Below, in pieces: positions 35,506 to 48,066 of a stretch of DNA of 64,000 bases (positions within the stretch are counted from its first letter, which is position 1; every line of letters starts with the position of its first letter). Source of the stretch: Gossypium raimondii (lineage: Eukaryota > Streptophyta > Magnoliopsida > Malvales > Malvaceae); contig NC_068567.1 in assembly GCF_025698545.1 (NCBI RefSeq), positions 5,766,001 to 5,830,000 of the forward strand, read 5' to 3'. The translations under genes were made by a program, and so were the position numbers. The notes under the pieces were generated by a model. That model was not told the DNA's origin and did not search any database. It saw only the letters and a list, made by a program, of their open reading frames with translations.

Positions 35506-38500
35506 TCATTGCCACTGAGGACCGTTTTGTTCAGTGGGTGATCCGGGAACAAATGGTACGAAACCCCTTCCACCGAATACAGGTCGCATGAAGGCATCAT
35601 CGAATTTTCTCCAATAATAGTGCACGGTGTGGGAAGGAGTGGTCAAGAGCATTCTTAAGCTGGACGGCCGGATCACGCTTCGGTTGCCTTGTTCAGCCTC
35701 AGATCCTTGCCCATTGTTGAGAAGTGGTAGGAAGAATGATTTAGGAGTAGTTGGCTCGGACGAAAGCATTCTCGAGAGATGTTTTGGAGAAGGAAGCAAG
35801 ATCCTAACTAATGGTTTAGTCATCAATCCGAAAACCTGCATAGTTTCAACAAACATAAACTTAATTGAGTTCCAAATTTCTACTATATTTATTTTACCTC
35901 CTCGAGTAAAAGGAAACATAAAAGAGATGTGGAATGAAGTGCAACAGTTAAAAGCACATTACGACTGCCATGCTACAATTAGAGCTATGACCGAGCTGAG
36001 CAGAATTCAGCTCCAAATTTAGAGCCCAAAACATGGCTCAACCTTTATTGAGTTTCGCTTTTAAAATTCAACCATAATTCGAGCTAAAACTCAAACAACC
36101 AAGTTGGCTTGATTAGACAATCTACCTTGTTCACCAAGTTAAAAACAAGCTCAATTCCTATCCTCAACGTAGAACTCAATTTATTTATGCTCAAGCTTAA
36201 GTTTGAATTAAGAATTATCTAAAAAGAATGTTCAATTAAGCTTGTGAGCCACTCAGGTAAAGCATTAAGATACTCAGTTTGGCTTACTCGACAGCTTGTG
36301 CTTGACTCAACGATGTTCAAACTAAACTAGAATATTTTTCTAGTCAACCCAAGTAGCTTACAAACATAAATGTCTCATTTACAACCTTCCTTGCAATTTG
36401 AAAACTGTGGTGTTTGGTAAAAAATTGGAGGTATGAGAACAAAGGTAAGAGGTCATAATCAAGATCTATCGAATAATTAAAGGGATGACTTATGTCTTAC
36501 CACTGTGCTGAAAAGAACAACCGTGATTGTGCTGGTTATCATCATCGCATTCCCTCGCACTTGAGTATGCCCTAAACTAGTAAACTGCAAAAGAACGAAT
36601 ATTAGACTCGTCATTACACATTTTTTTCTTTACTAGTCCTGCAAATTCAGGAAGAAAACAAAAAATTTGCAATTATACACAAGTTTTCTGTCAGAACCCT
36701 TAAATTATCGATTGAATATTTTATATAGAATTTAACTGTATATAAATTTAAATAAGTTAAAATCTATTATTTTGCCCTGAAAGATTGTATATAAGACTTA
36801 GGAGTACTTCTGTGTATTGAAAGATCCTACTAATGATATATAATGTTGGATTACATGAAAGAAAAAACAAGTTGAATCATTATACCTGATTATAAGCAAG
36901 TGCCATTGAGACAGCACCGCGCATAAGACCAGCCCACCAAATGGTAACCTGCAAAATATAAGTCCACAGAGAGGTAAAAATTTATTGATCCCGAGCCTAC
37001 GAAAGATATGTGTTAGAATGGTTCGAAACACATACTTGCTGTTTGAATTCAATTTTCTCATGAGGAGCTTTCTTTGTCAAGTTGGATATGAACGACAAGG
37101 GGAAAACAAAGGCTGCTCTTCCAACAAGAATCAAGCCCAGTAGAATCGAACTCACCCCAACTGATTTTCCGGGGCTGAGAAAAAAAAGTTCTGTTAACTC
37201 GTAATAGAAAAATATGAATTTTGAGTTAATAGTAAGATATAAAAACAGTGTATTATTGGCCTCACCTATCACTGATAACTCTCCACTTCTCGATGTCCAA
37301 AGCATCCATACCAACATAGAGGAAGATAAAGATCTCAGCAACAAATGATAGAGTAGCAAAAGCATGCCTGCAATAATATGCGGGAGTGATGAGATACGAT
37401 AACATGAAAGGTTGGCAGGTGGAAAACTGATTTAACAGTTCAAAATAACAGATTTTGGAGATTGAACATACTTTGTTGTCACTCTTGAACTTTCTGTAAC
37501 ATTATGCCATGTATAGTGAGACATAACAATCCCACAAAAGAATACTGTAAGAATTCCGCTTAAATAGAAAAGCTGCAAGACAAACGTTCCAATATTGTCA
37601 TTAATAGAAAAGAAAAACAGTCATTGACAAGGAGGCCTGCAAGTTCTAAGAAACCTTACTTCAGCGAGCATGTATGAGAGGTAAGCCATGAGGATCATAA
37701 GAGCAACCTCGCGATCAGTTGAATGCCTGTTTTTGCAAGAAGAAAAATGATATGAAGACCGTATAGTAAACAAACCAGAACTCCTTGCCTTCATTATTAT
37801 GTAAAATTAACACCACTATTGAAAGTGACCACCCATGTCCCATATATATAGACATGAGAATATGGCCTTCCAAAAATCCTATTAATATATAGAAAAACTT
37901 AGAAAAAAGTTCAATATCCCCATGCTGTACACATGTCCATATCTGACACTCACACTCGAGTATGAGAAACATAGATTACGGTTGAGCAAGTTCAAGTGCA
38001 CTGTGCTTTTATCCTCGGCTAGTTAAATGAGGCAAACATATGAAAATTGGACTTTAATACAAACCTTCCGAAATACAGCTTTTTAATAATGAAAGCACTG
38101 AGCAGTCCAGTCTGTAGAAGATAAACAAAAATGATCACTAGGAATAATATCCAACCACAATCAAGGGTATTTTAAAACTGAGAATAGAAAGAAAGCCTCA
38201 CCACAACTCCTAGCAAAGTACTTGAGATGAACAAATAAAAAAAATTTCCGACAAATTTCAAGGCAATGGTAGAGTTGATGTGAGTAAGGTCAAAGCTCTG
38301 GATTGCATTGAAAAGAACCACTGATGTGGCATCATTCACAACTCCCTCCCCAAAAACCAGACTGTACAACAAAGGTGTCTCGTCCTGATTAAGAACCTGA
38401 GACAAACAAGCAGAGGATAAATTGATTGGCGCAGTTACTGTTTAACAATTTTAATGGGAACCTAGATCTCGAACATACATACTTGCAAAGTGCAAACAGA

Positions 38501-40043
38501 ATCTGTTGCAGAAAATATTGCCCCAATTGCTGCAGTTCAGAGTAGTGAGGAGAATTAGCAAAAGACAAACATAAAATTCAACAATATATAGGAAAAGGAG
38601 TTAGCGAGGCATGAATGTCACCAAGATAGTCCCCTATCTGCAGATCACCAATATGCAATTCCTTGAAAAACTGTATGGCACCTAGCTCCCAGTAAATAAG
38701 AAAAGAAATAGTAGATATTAGGGAAAAAATTAGCAATTAGTAATTTTTTTTTAACCATAGAAATAAAACCTTACTCTAAGAGATAAGGCCAATCAGCTAG
38801 TAATTCAGTATGTGTGCTTGTCACTAAATGTGCATGTTTGTGCAGCCAACAATGACTATAATCACAAGTTATGTTACTTAGATTCAGGTGTGAATGTTAG
38901 ACGTGTATATGTTTGAAATGGATTTGGTCAATACTTTTAAGTTTTTCTGGATGGTTATATCCCTATACTCATGTGGATATATGTCGAACACAGGTGTCAA
39001 ACAAGGGTAACTTCAAGAAAAATGAAGAGTCGGAGCAACATACATTGCACTTCTACAGAACTTATAAAATCAGAGCACCTTTCCCAAATTTTTACCAATA
39101 ATTTGAAAACAATGTATTTCATAAACCATCCACCTTGAACTAACCCAATAATGAGTTGAAACATACAAAAGTTATCAAAACATTAAACATACCTGCAGAT
39201 ATGATGCCAAATGATATTAAAGTACCAACTGCACCAAACAGCATGATAGTCATAAAGTTGCGGAAAAATTGCTTCTTCTTCACTTGGAATCTGGTAAAAA
39301 GAAGAAAAAAAAATCAATCATTGTTGTTTTAAGTAGGACCGGGTTACTCAAAGCCTATAGGTACAGTTGATGATTCCTTAATTGCTATTTTAGGAACTCT
39401 TTTTGCATTTAATGCATCATTTTTATTAAATTGAAGATAAAAATGTATTAATTGTATTTTTTTTTCATTAAGTACGAATAATCAGGCAAAGATTTAACAT
39501 TTTCCTTTCAAGTATTATCTCCGTACAAGAACCTAAACAAAATTGAAAGTAAAACCCAAGAAAAAAAAAGTTAATGCACTTTAACTAAGGGCAACCTAAA
39601 TGTCCTCATAAAGTAAATGGAAAACAAATATAAATAGAGATTAACTGCAAACATCAATAACTTACCCCGCATTAAAAATAATAGGAGGAAGCAAATAAAT
39701 GAAGAACAAGTCTTCACTGAAAACTAACAGGTGAGAGCTTTTTCCTCCCGTTGTAAGCAAAATTACAACTCCAGTGCACACCCCCTGCCATCAAAGAAAA
39801 CCAAAATTATGAAAATTAATGCCTTTTTCCTCTTGAGCAATATAATACATATATATATATATGTAAATATGCAAAAGTGCAACTTACAATGACAAGAGCA
39901 GTAATGGACTCGTTCATCCATCTGCTTTCCTCTAGTAAATGACCAATCACAATACAACCGCAAAGAAGCGCCACGAATAAGTTCATTGAAACTATGGAGC
40001 TATGATCAGAGGCTAAAAGAGAGTTTAAGATCCCGATCGCCAT
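35506..40043 (-). CDS. NHX: Vacuolar-type Na+(K+)/H+ exchanger, NHX class I, 535 aa
   Basis: Fourteen exons: 39888-40043, 39666-39784, 39193-39290, 38622-38681, 38483-38529, 38202-38396, 38065-38111, 37660-37726, 37472-37572, 37266-37367, 37036-37174, 36886-36948, 36501-36584, 35506-35835; 1608 nt including the stop, with every phase consistent. The protein starts MAIGILNSLLASDHSS and has about ten to twelve hydrophobic helices. The amiloride-site motif LFFIYLLPPI is at residues 78-87. Acidic transport residues sit in AIFSATDSVCTL and GEGVVNDATSVV. The C-terminal tail ends in FVPFVPGSPTEQNG, as in tonoplast NHX1/NHX2-type exchangers. These move Na+ or K+ into the vacuole in exchange for H+, affecting salt tolerance, pH and cell expansion. 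Which class I member this is cannot be decided here. Its leader region is duplicated. Confidence 0.95.
35985..36315. repeat. Degenerate repeat element in the last NHX intron
   Basis: The intron between 35835 and 36501 holds a stretch rich in GAGCT, CTCAA and AACTCAA words (GACCGAGCTGAG, CTCAAGCTTAAG, CTTACTCGACAGCTTGTGC). This is typical of an old non-autonomous transposon. No clear termini were found. Confidence 0.35.
37825..37980 (-). repeat. Intron-resident dispersed repeat, copy 3
   Basis: In the NHX intron between 37727 and 38064, same strand as the gene. The head is ATACTCGAGTGTGAGTGTC, then AGATATGGACATGTG. The middle AGGATTTTTGGAAGGCCAT parallels copy 2 (GGAGGGTCCTTGGAATGCCA). Confidence 0.55.
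38872..39043 (+). repeat. Intron-resident dispersed repeat, copy 4
   Basis: In the NHX intron between 38682 and 39192, antisense to the gene. The head is CTTAGATTCAGGTGTGAATG, then TTAGACGTGTAT. The tail is GATATATGTCGAACACAGGT and then AAGAGTCGGAGCAACATAC. This is the most complete copy I see. Confidence 0.6.
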
Positions 40044-40196
40044 GGTATACCACTAATAATCACGAATCTGTTATTTTGAAGTGCGAGCTAGAATTTAACT
40101 ATATAATAACTTAGAGCTTGATTTTATTATTGTTATTATTCAATTTCCCTTAAGTATTTGATTTTGGATCCGAAAACTCTCGTTCCAGAGACTTCC

Positions 40197-40365
40197 AGTT
40201 TCAGCTGCCAACCTCACTGAAAATCTGTTCAAAATAAAAATATATATATAGTTGAAGCTTTGGATCAGTTAATTAACAATAGCTCATTCTCTTAAGTTTC
40301 TAGTTTGGTTGCTGAGAAACAGGGATTGAGATTCAAGATCCGTAAGTTTCAGGAAAAGAAAGCAA

Positions 40366-40404
<39 letters not shown>

Positions 40405-41173
40405 TCAAACTTACAGAAATAAACCTCAAAGTCAAAGAAGCTAAAACATATATAATTTTCCTTTTCTTTTTCCTCCTCTTTTAATTGCCAGCCAAAAGAG
40501 TTAACTCGACAGCTCAAGTTAAAAGCTTAAAAAAAATAGAAACAGAGTCAGAATCCAACTCACCTCAACTCGAGTTCTGAATCTCAAAACTGTAAACTAA
40601 GAATAAGACGGATATGGATCATAAAACTTCAACCGGAACCTGACTCGGGAGAACGTAAGCAAAGAAATGCTGAATTTTCTAGTTCCAGATGCTAACCTCA
40701 CCGAAAATCTGTAGAAAATTCAAAAAATAAAAAACGGAGTTGAAGCGTGGAACAGTCAATTAAAGATAGCTCATATTTTCAAAGCTTCGAGTTTGGCTGC
40801 TGAGAAATAGGGAATGAAAGTAAGAAATTGAGATTCAAAATCCGTAAGTTTCAGCGTTAAACAAAAGGGAAAGAAAGCAAAAAAAAAAAAAAGAAGAAGA
40901 AGAAATAATTCAAACTTACAGAAATAAACCTCAGAGAAACGAAAACGCATCTTATTTTCCTTTTCCTCCAGTTTTTCTTGCCAGCCAAACAGAGTTAATT
41001 TGACGGCTTAAGTTGAAGCTTAAAATATTACAGAAACCGAGTCGGAATCCAACTCACCTCAACTCGAGTTCCGAATCTCAAAACTGTGAACTGAGAATAT
41101 AAAGCATTTGGATCATTAAACTCCAATCCGAACCTGATTCGGAAGAACTTAAGCAAAGAAATGCTGAATAATT
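40197..41173 (-). repeat. Tandem duplication of the NHX leader exon and flanks, two copies of about 0.49 kb
   Basis: Copy A (40197-40680) and copy B (40681-41173) align along their whole length; for example both contain ATCCAACTCACCTCAACTCG, GAGATTCAAGATCCGTAAG-like and AAGCAAAGAAATGCTGAAT. On the minus strand both keep a strong donor GAG|GTGAGT, at 40564 and 41058. NHX may therefore have two alternative untranslated first exons. Copy A has an (ATA)n microsatellite at about 40366-40403; copy B has an A-run followed by GAAGAA repeats. Confidence 0.8.
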
Positions 41174-41867
41174 TTTTTAAATTGAAATATTTTATTTCCT
41201 TAAAGGAAAAATAAATGAGTGAATCACAGAGAAAAATAACAGAGTACTACAATGCAGACAGTGAAAGGAAAGCAAAGAGATGGGAAAAAGACAGAATTGT
41301 ACAATAGACCTTTTGAAAAGACAGTTTAAAGTCCTAAAACGATTTTAACCGTTGACGATAATCTAGATTGAGAAAGTATTGTAAGTAAATGGTCAGGATT
41401 GTTTTGTTGCTGTGGTATTGGGTTCACTCGATAATTCCTTTTGAATCTTCATTGATTGAGTAGAGAATAGCGGAGAGGGACGTGAAAGGAAAGGAGCCAA
41501 TAAATGAAGGTACGCATGTTATGATTTTGTCGACAAAACGTGTCAATGGAAGATATTTTTAAATATTTTTCTAATATTCTACTAAAAATCAATTGAATTT
41601 TTAGCTAAAATAAATCTAAATATCTTTTTCTCCAAGTTTGGATAAAATATTAACTTGAGAAAAACAAGTTTGAAAACATAATCCATATAAAATAAAAGTC
41701 ATGCTTGGACAACATTTAAAATTATCATTATAATTATTGAAAAATTCAACTCCACAAATGATGAATCCTTCCCACCACATTATTCATGATTTCTTTTTAA
41801 TTATTTAATAGTATTTCAATAATTTTTTATATTATTGGCATATAATTTTAGTAATTTTTTTACTCCG

Positions 41868-42062
41868 AACTCAAGACCTTGAACTTAAACTCTGAATCTA
41901 TACCCTGAACCCTAAATCTCAAACACTAAACCTTAAACCTAAATCTTAAACCTTGAACTTGAATTTGGGATTTGAGGTTTAAGGTTTATGTTTGTGGTTT
42001 AAGTCTGAGTTTTGATTTAAAGTTTGGGGTTTAGGATTCAAAATTCTGAATTTGAGGTTCAG
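41868..42062. repeat. Degenerate telomere-like words in opposed orientation
   Basis: The left half is full of ACCCTAAA, AACCTTAAACC and AACCTAAA variants. The right half has the complement type (GGTTTAAGGTTTATG, TTTGGGGTTTAGG). The switch lies near 41955. The heptamers are not exact, so this is an old or unrelated simple repeat. Confidence 0.5.
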
Positions 42063-42749
42063 AGTGCTAAGATAACAAAAAACCACATAGAAAAGAGAAT
42101 ATCTTTCTTTTCATATCTCTTCTCATACACACTACATGTATTTAAAGCAAAGACAACAACTGTTACTCAACTGCTTTACAACAAACCTCAACTAACCCCA
42201 ACTACTAACAGATTTTTTATTAACCCTAATATAGAGTAAATAAATTACCAAAATTATGTGTCTATAGTATGAATTTTTTTAAATTTCATTAAATAATTAA
42301 AAGAGACTATAAATGATGTGGTGGGAAGGGTACATATAACAATTTCTCTCAAATAACATTTGTTGCTTGCATTTGATAATTTTTAATTTTGATTCTTAAT
42401 TTTCTTATTCACATTAAATTTAAAACTTGAAAAAAAATTAATTTGATTTCTGAATTTGAATTCAATTAAAGTACGATTATGTGATACTTTAAATTTGTGT
42501 CACGTCGTCACTTTATTATCTAAAATTGTGTATAAAATCTAAAAATATGAAGGCTATAAAGAAATATAATTTCACAAAAATTAGATGATGATATCCTCAT
42601 ATTTTAATAGAATCCAAGTTAAAGGATCAAATTAAGAAAATATATCAAATTCCAAAACTAATATAGACAAAAAAAAAACTCTGAAACCAAAATGAAAACC
42701 TTGCTAGATTTAAGAACTAAATATTGTTTTATCCCTAACAAAAAAATTG

Positions 42750-43809
42750 ATAAAATTCCAATAGTAGTCCCTATACTATGCATAAGTTGTTCTCTATACT
42801 TAATTTGGCCATTTTCAATCTTTGTACTTTTTAAAATTTAAAATTTTAGTCATGATCAAATGACAAATGTTAAATTCATTAAGTCCTACAATATTCAAAA
42901 TTAAATGCGATAAACTTATTATCACATGGGTAATGCCATGTCAGCTTCTTATTTCCACATATTACTTCTCAAAAAAAAAGTTAATGAAGTTAACAATTTT
43001 GCTTGCGTTAGAATTGAAAATTTGAACTTCAAGAAACAAAGCGAGAGAATGATACAATTAGAGAATATGGATTAAATCTACAACTTTACACATAGTACAT
43101 AACTAATAGCATAATTTAACCAAACAAAATTTACTTCTATCATTTGGTTAGGACTAAAATTTCAAACGAAAAGTACATAAATTAAAATTAATTAATTCAA
43201 AAATATAGGGCCAAAATGAATTAAATTAGAGTATAAGTACTAAATCTTAAATTTGATGAAAATAATTTGTTGACTTTGTGCGAACAACAAACAACTTCAA
43301 AATATGGTAGTAGAGTTTAGGTCAAATTCTCCTATTAGACTCTATACTTTATGTAAATTGTGTGTTTAGCGCTTGTATTTTAATTTAGTCATTTTCAATA
43401 CTTGTAATTTAGAATTTTAAAATTTAGCCCGACCAAATGGTAGTTATTAAATTTTGTTATTTTCAAAATTTGATGTGCAAAACATATTATCACATGTATA
43501 ATACCATGTCGGTTTACTATTTCCATATATTGCTCACAAAAAATTAGTTAATAGATTTACTAACTGTTGTTTGCATTAAGACTAAAATTTTGAAATCCAA
43601 AACTATAGCGACTAAAAATGATCCAATCAGGAACATGGATTGAATCTATAACTTTACGTATAATACAAGACTAATAACATACTTTAACCAAACAAATTTA
43701 ACTTCCACTGTTTAGTCGAGGCTAAAATTTTAAAATTTAAAAATACAAGGACTTAAATTAAAGTATAGGTACTAAAACTATAAATTACATAAAGTATAGG
43801 GTCTAATTG
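42750..43809. repeat. Two diverged copies of a fold-back (MITE-like) element
   Basis: Copy 2 has inverted ends: CCTATTAGACTCTATACTTT at 43331 and its counterpart AAAGTATAGGGTCTAATTG ending near 43809. Copy 1 (about 42750-43285) aligns along its length, for example TTATCACATGGGTAATGCCA versus TTATCACATGTATAATACCA. Both are noncoding. Confidence 0.6.
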
Positions 43810-46034
43810 CAGAAGTTTACCTAGAATTTACGTCAGCGTGTAACTCGGTTCTTAAAAATTTAAATCAGGGTCGGTAGATTGGATTAAAATATTATGAGCA
43901 ATTTTTTATTACATTTGTCTATGACATGTTCTATTTAGTATTTACTGTATAAAACTCTTTTCTATTAATATTTGCATATTTTATAAATACCTCCAAATAA
44001 TTTTTTATTAAAAATATTGGACCGGGTTGAATAAATTAAACTACCATAATCCTTGTTTAGGACTCCACCTTAAGGAAAGTGGAGTTTCTCGTGTTATGAT
44101 TTTAATAGAATGTGATTCTTTAGAATGTAACTATTGTGAATGTAATTGTTGAGAAAATTATTTTACAATATTTGATATAAATTGAAAGATATTGATTAAA
44201 ATCTTGTAAATATTGCATTATCATGTTTGGTTCATTAAATATTTTCTATATATTCATGTTTTAAATTTTATAATAAAATTTAATTGATAATTTTAATTTT
44301 AGTTTTTTAATTTATAATTTTAATTGAAAACAAAATTATTTCAAAATTGTCCTACATATATTTTCTAAATATAAAATAATATGCTTGTGAAATCATGTAT
44401 ATATAAAACTTGCTTTCGAATAAATTAAAAAAACTTATGTATATATAATATTTGTGAAAAATTTATTGAAATAATAAAAAATCAAGTAGTAGGTCAAAGG
44501 AAGTAGGCAATAATTTATTTTTACATTTATTAATAAGACTAATATCCTAAAGTAATATAAAATAGGGTTAATTTTATCTTAATATTTTTTTGATTTTCCA
44601 ATCCACAGGAAGTAACTCTTCCACATTTTATAATGGGAATTACATCGACATGTTCATGGTAAAGTACCTCTAAATGAAAAGTTAAATTTCAAAGAAAGTG
44701 AATAAAATTTAATATATCAAACATTAAAATCACTTTTTAATTGATAAAATTTTCAAAAATCTCCTAACGCTATCATTGTTTATCTCCTAAATAAATATCT
44801 TTCTTATTTATTGCTTTAATATACTACTTTAAATCAGACAACTGTGATATATCAAATATGATGTCAAAATCGAATCAAATATATTTAATTATAATTTAAA
44901 TTAAAATAAAATTTGATGAAATTTAAATTTAAACATTTTAATTTAAATTGATATTCAATTTTCTCTGTTTTATTAATTTGAGCACTAACAAACCATTTGC
45001 CATGGAACCACAGAACGATAGAGTTCTTTTATTGTTGCTTTGAAATAATTATAGGTTTATGATATTTATTATAATGTTTTATAAAATAATTAGATTGAAT
45101 TACAAGTTTAAACAAGATTTACAAACATCAAAACTCTTATCATAAAACAAAGTAAGTCAAAATTTTTTTATCATAAATCATTATCAAAATACTTATTTTA
45201 GTAAATCTTCACTTATAACAACATAATAACTTAGAACGTGTTTGATAAACCATTAAAATTTTCATTTAATTGAAAATGAAAAATTTTCAACCTTTAATTT
45301 TTAATTGCGTTTGATAATTATATTACCTTTTTACTTAATATAAAAATTTCAACAAAAAATGTTGAATATGTTAAGTAAGTAGATCACTTAATGTGAAAAA
45401 TATTAAGTTGATTTTATTTTTAAAATAAATTATTTCTTTATTTTCTTAAAATATTGAAATATTGAAATTTTATATTTAATTTTATCCAAAACTATTAAAA
45501 TAAAATAAATCATACAATATCAGTAAGATTAAAATTGTGAAATAATTAATTTTATCAAATAAAATAATTATATTCAGTGCTAATATATCAAACAATTTTA
45601 TAATATAAAATTAATAAGTGTAAAATTTAATATTAAAATTTTATACTTAATTTTTAATTTATTAAAACATTCTTACTTTGAATCTTTAAACATTTGGAAT
45701 TGATTGAAGAATTCAACTCTTTCTTTTTGTAATTATTAGTAATTAATTTATGTTATCATTGTAGGTACTGATTTAACACAATTACTAAAATACAACATAG
45801 ATGCAAGTTGTTAACTTGTTATAATACCGAAAATTTCCAACCGGAGAGAGAACAACACGTGACTTAAATTATGCCGAAAATGACCTAAGCAATCAATTAT
45901 TATTATTATTTTAAAATAACTACTTGTTTGTTTACTTTTGCTTTCTGTCGCTTTCTGTCTGAAAAACTTACCTTGTCTGAACAACAAACAACCTGAAGTG
46001 TGGTGGTCCAGTTCACGTAAGCGCAACCGTAACT

Positions 46035-46163
46035 AAATTTGGATGGGCGGTGCGTTTATCTGCTGTTAGTGTAAAAACAGTAGTGGCGGTGAGATTAGAT
46101 ACTGTAGCGATACTGTAGCGTGAGATAAAAAGTAAGCTAAACGCACCGCACCGCACCCTAAAT
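46035..46163 (+). mobile_element. Miniature inverted-repeat element, copy 1
   Basis: GC-richer ends GGATGGGCGGTGCGTTTA and TAAACGCACCGCACCGCACC are inverted. The interior has GTGTAAAAACAGTAGTGGCG and ATACTGTAGCGATACTGTAG. A second copy lies at 49856-49990 in the opposite orientation. Confidence 0.65.
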
Positions 46164-46836
46164 CTAGTCGGTAGAGATTTTTAGGTATATACAATTGGAT
46201 TAAAAATATTATTATGCATTTTTATTAGATGTGTCAATGGTCTGTTGTATTTTTATATTTAAAAATTATTTTAATTTAATGTTTATTGTATAATTTTGTT
46301 GATACTAAAATGTGTTCTTGAAATATTGGAAGTAACTCACTCGAAAAACCAAGAGTCGTTAATGGCATTTAAGGTGGAAGAGAAGAGGGGGTTGTACATA
46401 GTTGGTGGTTTTGGGTATCTAGTCATGAAGTGGAGAGGTTTTTATGGGAGATATTTAGTTTACATATTCTTATTTAATAGGTGGGTTGTCATTTAGTGTA
46501 GGTTCTTGTTAGGTTGACTATGTGATTTGATGCGATGTGATTTAGGATATATTAATGATTAATGTGATTATGGCCTTGGGTGAAGCATAGTATTCGGTGG
46601 GATAATCCCCTAGACAAAGTGAAAGTTATAAAGTGAGATTATTTGAGACAAAAGATATTGATGAAGTCTCAATATCGTGGGCTAGGTCTATTTGATTTAT
46701 GAAATCTTTTGCATATTCTTTCTTGTAAAAATGGTGAAAATTCTTATAAAGTTTGTTTATGATTTGATTACTCTCATGAAATTTACATGAGATCTTGAAG
46801 TTAAAAGAGTAAATTCGAATATTCTTAAAAATGTTA

Positions 46837-47083
46837 CGTTTGGTTCGCTGTATTGGAATAGAGGCGTAATGGAATAGAGACGTAATGGAATAGAATATAA
46901 TTTAATAAAATATATGATTTAATAAAATTTAAAATAATTATTATTAAATATAATTTAATAATAATATATGATTTCATAAAATTCTTGATAATAAATTTTC
47001 TTATATGAATTTGTATAATTTAAAATAATTAATATTAAATAGGGCAGTAATTGAATGAGCAATCCAATGAACCAAACATGATC
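46837..47083. mobile_element. Candidate miniature element with TTTGGTTC ends
   Basis: The left end is ACGTTTGGTTCGCTGTATTG and the right end CAATCCAATGAACCAAACAT, inverted and imperfect. The core is A/T-rich with repeated GGAATAGA(G/A) near the left end. I could not define a target duplication. Confidence 0.45.
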
Positions 47084-47259
47084 CTCAATTCCTTCAAGTA
47101 TGTTTTCAAATCAAAATTAAGAATATATCTATTTTGTTGACAAATCTAAACTAAGCTTTTTCTAATGACTGGATCGAAAGGGTGAAGAACCCCAATAAAC
47201 AAGAACAAGTATAACTATTGTTTTCTATGTCAGTGTGATCTTCTAATGCAATCCTATAA

Positions 47260-48066
47260 CTAGGAAGAACCGCATATAATTGGTCGGATTGCGGCTTTGA
47301 GATCATCGTAAAATCTTTGCTCCGAAAATCTGCTAGCTCTTCTCCTTGCTGCTGTAGCTATCTTGAGTCTTTCAGACTCGGGCATCTTCACGATTTTCAT
47401 GACTGCATCTGCATATTCTTCTACATTTTGAGCAAGAAATCCTGTTTGTTGTCCATCTTCATCTAAAACAATGTCCATTTTCGGGCCAGCAGAATTATGA
47501 GCTGAGGGGGTCAAGCAAAATGAATATCATTTTAAAAACATTTTTAAAATGGAAAACAAAAGTAGCTCGAATCAGAAATTATAATATCAGTTGCCATGCT
47601 AGCTCACCTATGGGTATGGCTCCAGCAGCCATGTACTCTACAACACTAATGCCAAAGTGCTCGTCTATCATTGAGTGGATTCCAGCAACAACCCGCCCAA
47701 AAGACTTACCAAGTCCCTGCATAGTGTATGAAACCGATCAAACAAAGAGTTAAAACATATATATTGCAGTAACGCAAATGCAGACAAACTTGATTATCTG
47801 CTGATCATCAATTTTTGGATGATTTTCATTTAGCGAGAGGATCCAACTAAACTTATACGTAATTGTTCTTACCTATACATCACGTTTTTATGGAATTCCA
47901 CATCGTCTTGAATGTTCAATTGCACTGCTTTGTCTTTCAAATTCTGGAGTCTTTCCTCGTCTGATTTATTTCGGCAACTACCTACAAACTGCAACTTAGG
48001 TCTTCGAGAGTGTTCATCTAGTTTTTTTATGGCAACAGAAAATGCCTCAAGTTGAAGACTATGTGC
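47260..48066 (-). pseudogene. ALG11: 3' fragment of an ALG11-like mannosyltransferase gene, frameshifted
   Basis: Three exon remnants keep proper splice sites: 47873-48066, 47608-47716 and 47260-47501. They encode the C-terminal donor-binding half of ALG11, the ER alpha-1,2-mannosyltransferase that extends the dolichol-linked oligosaccharide. Readable pieces include [40 protein letters not shown] and [20 protein letters not shown], then a normal-looking C-terminus and stop. The middle exon has lost one base near GGGCGGGTTG (about 47692-47700): before it the frame reads RDLVSLLGG, after it [14 protein letters not shown] needs the other frame, and the unshifted frame hits TGA. No N-terminal exons are visible upstream. 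The normal gene is presumably elsewhere. Confidence 0.8.

Larger units (their letters stand above)
41174..47259. other. Long AT-rich intergenic region with small repeats
   Basis: No gene recognised. The identifiable pieces (telomere-like inverted tract, fold-back pair and two miniature elements) are listed separately. Between them I see only low-complexity A/T sequence. Confidence 0.5.
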
